Notes under the pieces: generated by a model | Databases searched by the model: none | Told to the model about the DNA's origin: nothing | Seen by the model: only the letters and a program-made list of their open reading frames with translations | Part shown: positions 57,617 to 64,000 of the stretch, piece by piece | Layout of the letters: each line of letters begins with the position of its first letter | Numbering within the stretch: the stretch's first letter is position 1 | Assembly (NCBI RefSeq): GCF_913062725.1 | Contig: NZ_CAJXWY010000012.1 | Span: 1-64,000 of the forward strand | DNA from: an uncultured Thiohalocapsa sp. | GTDB lineage: Bacteria; Pseudomonadota; Gammaproteobacteria; Chromatiales; Chromatiaceae | DNA length: 64,000 bases | Direction of reading: 5' to 3' | Program-made: the position numbers and the translations under genes

Positions 57617-58466
57617 GGGCCGCCGCCCGATCCGCAGTGGACTCATGGTGTGCCTGCATGGCTGCGATGCGGGCCACCTCCGCGTTCAGCTGCTCCAGCG
57701 GCGGGATGTTGAAGTCCCGCTCCAGCAGTGTCGGGAAGACGCCAAAGGCACCGTAGGCGTGTGCCAGCAGGTCCCAGACGGGGTCGATGACAGCGGCGCC
57801 GTGGGTATCTACGAGCAAGTCCGGTGCTTCCACGTAATGTCCGGCCACGTGGCCGTAGACCACGCGCTCTGCGGGCAGGGCTTCCAGGAAATCAACAGCG
57901 TCGTAGCCGTGGTTGATGCTGTTGACGTAAATATTATTCACGTCCAGCAGTAGATCGCAGTCCGCTTCTGTCAGCACCGCGTTGATGAAGTCGATCTCGC
58001 GCAGCTGCTGGCCGGGTGCCGCATAGTAGGACACATTTTCCAAGGCGATCCGCCGCTCCAGGATGTCTTGCACCCGGCGCACGCGCTCGGCAACATGGTG
58101 GACGGCAGCCTCCGTAAAGGGGATGGGCATCAGATCATAGAGCTGGCCGTCGTCGGAGGTATAGCTCAGGTGCTCGGTGTAGACCTGGATCTGGTGGGTG
58201 TCCAGAAAGTCCTTCACTCGCCGCACGAAGGCCTCGTCCAACGCTGCCGGCGAGCCGATGGATAACGACAGCCCGTGACAGACGAAGGGGTAGCGCTCGG
58301 TCATGGCGCGAAACAGACGCCCGAAGCGTCCGCCGACGCCGATCCAGTTCTCCGGCGCCACTTCGTAGAAGCTCACGGCCGGCGGCGGTTGCTCCACGGC
58401 TTGGGCGATGAGTTCCCGCCGCAGGCCGAGACCCGCGCCGCGGATCGGATAGCGTGGCTCGTGCAT
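57609..58466 (-). CDS. hvfB: HvfB/BufB-family (DUF692) multinuclear non-heme iron oxidase
   Basis: 285 residues, the family length. Ligand-bearing blocks of the DUF692 TIM barrel are visible: [74 protein letters not shown] and [12 protein letters not shown]. The family (MbnB, TglH, HvfB) uses two or three Fe ions and O2 to rearrange Cys into oxazolone-thioamide or related groups. The substrate is inferred to be the EGxCG precursor encoded 118 bp upstream. Confidence 0.92.
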   Translation of the reverse strand: MHEPRYPIRGAGLGLRRELIAQAVEQPPPAVSFYEVAPENWIGVGGRFGRLFRAMTERYPFVCHGLSLSIGSPAALDEAFVRRVKDFLDTHQIQVYTEHLSYTSDDGQLYDLMPIPFTEAAVHHVAERVRRVQDILERRIALENVSYYAAPGQQLREIDFINAVLTEADCDLLLDVNNIYVNSINHGYDAVDFLEALPAERVVYGHVAGHYVEAPDLLVDTHGAAVIDPVWDLLAHAYGAFGVFPTLLERDFNIPPLEQLNAEVARIAAMQAHHESTADRAAAHA

Positions 58467-58502
58467 GACAATGGGCGCTGTTGCCTGGGGTGGTGCGGGG
58501 AG

Positions 58503-58530
58503 CGCCGAGCCCGGTCACCCGGGCCCGGCG
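58503..58530 (-). promoter_or_regulatory. 12-bp intercistronic hairpin between precursor and hvfB
   Basis: On the minus strand CGCCGGGCCCGG and CCGGGCTCGGCG pair over 12 bp with a single mismatch, around a GTGA tetraloop. It lies 54 bp downstream of the precursor stop and lacks a U-tract. A processing/attenuation hairpin that keeps precursor mRNA in excess over the enzymes is the likely role. Confidence 0.55.
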
Positions 58531-58584
58531 TTGCGCGTACTGGGGTCACGGCGCATGCTGCTCAGGCGGCCGGCAGCATGGCCA

Positions 58585-58860
58585 TCAGCTCGTGCTGCCG
58601 CACATGCCCTCGCCGCACTTGCCCTCACCGCATTTGCCTTCGCCTTCGCCCTTGGCGTCACCGCACTTACCCTCGCCGCACTTGCCTTCGCCACACTGAC
58701 CCTCGGCGCCGGCCACCTGCATGTAGCCGCCGTCGAGCTCGATGGCGCTGAATAGCTCGTCTGCGGACACGTCCGTGGCGGCGGCATGGGCGGTGCTCAA
58801 GCCGCCGGCGAGGGCGGCGCCGACGATGGCGGCAACGGGGGTGATGGTCTTTTTGGGCAT
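58585..58860 (-). CDS. hvfA: HvfA/bufferin-type copper-binding RiPP precursor
   Basis: 91 residues. A Sec signal peptide (about 1-27, AAIVGAALAGGLSTAHA) is followed by a short spacer with SADELFSAIELDGGYMQVAGA. A core of six EGxCG motifs closes the protein: EGQCG, EGKCG, EGKCG, then DAKGEG, EGKCG, EGKCG and EGMCG. This is the hallmark of the HvfA class of post-translationally modified, secreted copper-chelating peptides. The SD GAGG lies 8 nt before the ATG. It is the first gene of the hvfABC operon. All six cysteines are candidate modification sites. Confidence 0.92.
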   Translation of the reverse strand: MPKKTITPVAAIVGAALAGGLSTAHAAATDVSADELFSAIELDGGYMQVAGAEGQCGEGKCGEGKCGDAKGEGEGKCGEGKCGEGMCGSTS

Positions 58861-59167
58861 GCTGTTTGCCTCGATGTGGAACGCTGAGTGGTCACCCGCA
58901 ACAGTGGTCGAGTTGGGGCGACCCGGAAAACTACCGGTCACACCTGCGGGCGCTGCGCGCGCAGTGATATCACGGAACCCCCCCCGAGAAACACTGAGTG
59001 GCACTAGGTCTTTACCGCGTCAGCACCCCTTGCAGGCGCTCCTGGAGACTCAGGTTCACACGATAGTCTTCCATCAAGTCAGGAAACAACGCCCGCCCAC
59101 TGATTCCATCGGACTTTGGCGGGCGCGCCTGTGTCGACACCGTCGCGCATGAGAGCGGGCAAGGGCG
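58861..59167. other. 307-bp intergenic region holding the hvfA promoter
   Basis: Between the amidase stop and the precursor start I see no gene. On the minus strand TTGTTT (59089-59084) and TATCGT (59065-59060) are 18 bp apart, a weak sigma-70-type pair that would leave a leader of about 190 nt. A run of C residues near 58978-58986 and GC dyads lie between. No confident ECF-sigma promoter or CueR box was recognised. Confidence 0.35.
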
Positions 59168-60928
59168 CTAGGGCTGCCGTGCTGGCAGGCCTGCGGCTGC
59201 GCTCGTCGCCGCGGTGGCGGCCTGCGCGCGTGTTTGCGGCACGGGCCCGAAGCCCGGCGGTGGCCGGCGGTGGCGCGTCTGCTGCTCATAGGCGTAGGCG
59301 TACTGCAACAGCTTGCCCTCGTCGAAGGGCCGCGCCACCAGTTGCAAGCCCAGCGGCAGACCCGAGGCGGTGTGGCCCATGGGCACGGTGATCGCCGGCT
59401 GACCGGTGTGGGGCGCGATGACCGGGCTGTTGTTGCCGTGGGGACTGTCATCGTCGCCGACGCGGCGCGGCGGGTTGCTCCAGGTCGGATAGACGAGGGC
59501 GTCCACCCCCGCCTGATCCATTGCGCTCACGACCGCTTCGAGCAGCGCCTTGCGCCGTGGGTCGCCGGCGACATCGACGCAGGGTGGCTCCTGATCGGCG
59601 GGATCGCCGCGCTGCGCCATGGCCCATTGCACCGCGCCGTCATGCCGCGGCAGGAACAGGCCGGCGGCGACGATGGCATCCAGCGAGCGCCAGGGTGCCT
59701 GGGGTCCCAGGGTTGCCAGATAGCGGTCCACATCGTAACGGAAGCGGCTGCAGAAGCCCGTGGCCGCGGTGAGGGCGGCGAAACGGGGGATCACGAACGG
59801 GTCCACCAGGGTGGCACCGGCGCGCTCGAGGTCCGCCAACGCACGCTCGAAGACGGCGGTCACTTCGACGTCCGCGGTATCCGTGTCCACCAGCACACGC
59901 AGCACGCCCAAACGGACATCCGCCAATCCGTCCGGACGCAAAAAGCTGGTGTAATCATCCGCCACCCGGCCGCGGGCGCTTGCGGTGAGCGGGTCCGCGG
60001 GGTCGGCGCCGGCCAGCACCGAAAAGACCATGGCCGTGTCGCGCACGCTGCGCAGCATGGGGCCACCGACGTCGCGGTTGCTCAGCAACGGCACGATGCC
60101 ATCGCGGCTGGTGGCCCCCAGGGTGGCGCGCAGACCCACGAGACCCGTACGCGACGCCGGGCCGCGAATGGAGTTGCCGGTGTCCGTGCCCATGCCAATG
60201 ATGCCGAGATTGGCGGCGATGGCGGCGGCGGTGCCACCGCTGGACCCCGCCGGCACATGCGCGAGATCGTAGGGGTTGCGCGTTTCGCCATGGGTTGAGC
60301 TGATGGTGCGGTAGGGGCTGAAGGCCCACTCGCCCATATTGCTCTTGGCGAGCACGATGGCACCGGCGGCCCGCAGCTGGCGCACCATGAAGGCATCGTC
60401 CGGTGGCAGTGAGCCCGCCAGTGCCGCCGAGCCGGCGGCGGTGGGCATGTCCGCGGTGTCGAAGTTGTCCTTCAGGATTACCGGGATGCAGTGCAGGCTG
60501 CGCAGACGCCGACGGCTGGCCTGCTCGGCGTCCAGCGCCCGGGCCCGCGCCAGGGCGTTGGGATTGACGGCGATGATGGCATTGAGCGCGTCCGCCGCGG
60601 AGGCCGGTATCGGGAGCCGGCCGGCGGCTCGTTGTCCTTGCATCTGCGGTGGCTGGGCGGGCATCAGCGCTGCCGGCGATGGCGCTCCAACGGCGTCGGG
60701 CTCAGGCGGCGGATCGAAGGCCTGGATACGGGCCAGATAGCCCCGCGTCAGCGCCTCACAGCTGAGACGGCCGTCCAGCAACGCCGCATGTGCCCCGGCG
60801 ATGGTGAGCTCGACCAAGCTCGGCGGCCCGGGGGGCGGCGACGACCGCCCACAGCCGGCCAGTGGCGACAGCGCCAGCGTGAGCGCGAGGGCCGCAATCA
60901 CGGGCGCGGTCGTCCTATCTCGCCACAT
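59168..60928 (-). CDS. Amidase-signature-family lipoprotein
   Basis: 586 residues. The lipobox LSPLAGC near residue 26 predicts a lipid-anchored exported enzyme. The amidase-signature Ser-cisSer-Lys triad is visible: Lys in IPVILKDNFDTA, and Ser residues in PAGSSGGTAAAIAANLGIIGMGTDTGNSIRGPAS. It hydrolyses an amide of unknown structure. It resembles GatA-like amidases but no gatBC is near. A GGAGGGACA Shine-Dalgarno precedes the ATG, and it ends 30 bp after ppk, so it may be co-transcribed with it. Periplasmic anchoring is unusual for a family most often cytosolic. Confidence 0.85.
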   Translation of the reverse strand: MWRDRTTAPVIAALALTLALSPLAGCGRSSPPPGPPSLVELTIAGAHAALLDGRLSCEALTRGYLARIQAFDPPPEPDAVGAPSPAALMPAQPPQMQGQRAAGRLPIPASAADALNAIIAVNPNALARARALDAEQASRRRLRSLHCIPVILKDNFDTADMPTAAGSAALAGSLPPDDAFMVRQLRAAGAIVLAKSNMGEWAFSPYRTISSTHGETRNPYDLAHVPAGSSGGTAAAIAANLGIIGMGTDTGNSIRGPASRTGLVGLRATLGATSRDGIVPLLSNRDVGGPMLRSVRDTAMVFSVLAGADPADPLTASARGRVADDYTSFLRPDGLADVRLGVLRVLVDTDTADVEVTAVFERALADLERAGATLVDPFVIPRFAALTAATGFCSRFRYDVDRYLATLGPQAPWRSLDAIVAAGLFLPRHDGAVQWAMAQRGDPADQEPPCVDVAGDPRRKALLEAVVSAMDQAGVDALVYPTWSNPPRRVGDDDSPHGNNSPVIAPHTGQPAITVPMGHTASGLPLGLQLVARPFDEGKLLQYAYAYEQQTRHRRPPPGFGPVPQTRAQAATAATSAAAGLPARQP

Positions 60929-60958
60929 TGTCCCTCCGAGTCGGAGACGTCCGAGCGG

Positions 60959-63181
<2,223 letters not shown>

Positions 63182-63338
63182 GGCGCTGGGGACTCCGGCG
63201 GAGCTGCGGTTCACGTTGACAACTCGCTATCGTACCAATGCCCGATCGCTCGCGTATGATGTGTTTGCGGTTCAACGCCTGTACCTGGCGCCGACGCAGC
63301 CCTCACTCACACCGCGCTCCACGCGGGTCATGTCTGTA

Positions 63339-64000
63339 TGAGTCCTGCCGCCGAGCCCACTGACGACCTCTTCGCCGCCGCCGCACCGCCGACGGACTTT
63401 GTGTTCGACACCCAGGTGGCGCGCGTCTTTCCGGACATGCTGCGCCGCTCGGTGCCCGGCTGGCCCGAGCTGCTGCGGCTGCTGGGGCTGTTGGCCGCGC
63501 GGGTCGCGGTGCCTGGGCAACCCATCTACGACCTCGGCTGCTCCCTCGGCGCGACCTCGGCGAGCCTGCTGGCGCGGCTGCCACAGGCCCGCATCGTCGC
63601 CGTGGACAACGCGCCCGCCATGCTGGACGCCCTGCGGACACGGCTCGCCGAGCCGGTGGCCGCCGGCCGGGTCCAGCCCGTCTGCGCAGACATCCGGGAT
63701 GTGCCAGTCACGGCTGCGGGGCTCATCGTGCTCAACCTGACGCTGCAGTTCGTGCCGCCGCCGGCGCGGCTGGATCTGTTGCGCCGCCTGCGCGGCGCGC
63801 TGGTGCCGGGCGGGGCTCTGATCCTGGTGGAGAAGGTCATCTTTCCAGACGCGACCACCGACGCTCTGCTGGATGGCCTGCACCAGGACTTCAAGCGCGC
63901 CCAGGGTTACAGCGCACTGGAAATCGCCCGCAAGCGCGCGGCGCTGGAGGCGGTGCTGATACCGGAGGATGTGGAAACGCAGGAGCGGCGGCTGCATCGG
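63339..64000 (+). CDS. cmoA: Carboxy-S-adenosyl-L-methionine synthase, partial
   Basis: The frame runs off the window at 64000. FVFDTQVARVFPDMLRRSVPGWPELLRLLG near residue 21 and YDLGCSLGATSASLLARL are the CmoA signatures. CmoA makes carboxy-SAM for the 5-oxyacetyl modification of wobble uridine (cmo5U34). LNLTLQFVPPPARLDLLRRL and LVEKVIF continue the fold. It is divergent from ppk1. The remaining 3' end and any cmoB partner lie outside. Confidence 0.9.

Noticed and set aside
58600-58720. Short regularly spaced repeats resembling a small CRISPR array
   Set aside because: They are the codons of the EGxCG motifs of the RiPP precursor, with no unique spacers.
59012-59074. A 20-codon minus-strand frame in the leader upstream of hvfA
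   Set aside because: No ribosome site and no recognisable peptide; cannot be supported as a gene.

Overview
The window is a high-GC chromosomal segment of a gammaproteobacterium, most likely an autotrophic member of the Chromatiales (Ectothiorhodospiraceae-like). The main evidence is gene order: leuC-leuD-leuB-asd-fimV-truA-trpF-trpB-trpA-accD-folC-dedD-cvpA-purF-metZ is the typical gammaproteobacterial arrangement. An SbtA/SbtB bicarbonate-uptake pair, FolE2 and a plant-type iPGM fit this placement. The exact genus is inference.

Left edge (1-3.87 kb): a scrap of mobile and defence DNA. It holds an ISL3-type transposase remnant, an intact AT-rich GmrSD-type (DUF262/DUF1524) restriction gene, an IS701-type transposase pseudogene interrupted by a 106-bp MITE-like insertion with a 9-bp target duplication, and a decayed RapA/SNF2-like helicase with an internal deletion. 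An OFA-type MFS transporter, a tRNA-Arg(ACG) with its promoter and terminator, and rarA follow.

7.3-24.8 kb: the biosynthetic supercluster (leucine, aspartate family, tryptophan, fatty acid initiation, folate, purine, methionine), all on the + strand. Overlapping starts (trpF/trpB, trpB/trpA, trpA/accD) imply translational coupling. FimV and the SPOR/DedD and CvpA membrane proteins are interspersed.

24.8-37 kb: a DAACS symporter (-), a small unknown protein, gpmI, then sbtB (+) convergent with sbtA (-), a 433-residue membrane-anchored unknown, and an RND adaptor plus pump without an outer-membrane factor.

37-48.9 kb: an orphan V-type ATPase subunit D, a photolyase, a histone-deacetylase-like enzyme divergent from a Pat-type (acyl-CoA synthetase + GNAT) lysine acetyltransferase with a dyad between them, and a four-gene minus-strand operon DUF2878-DUF1295-DUF6134-lipocalin. 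An OmpA-like lipoprotein, another lipoprotein, a NifX-like protein with a His/Gly tail, and a Crp/Fnr regulator flanked by TTGA-type palindromes complete this part.

49-64 kb: the ABC-F ATPase Uup, folE2, ispA and xseB (-), parE, a FIST-domain protein, an HvfABC/bufferin copper-RiPP operon (precursor with six EGxCG repeats, DUF692 multinuclear iron enzyme, DUF2063 partner) with a 12-bp intercistronic hairpin, a secreted lipoprotein amidase, ppk1, and the start of cmoA running off the right edge. The bufferin operon is the most interesting system in the window. The divergent acetylase/deacetylase pair and the SbtAB locus with phased operator-like repeats come next.
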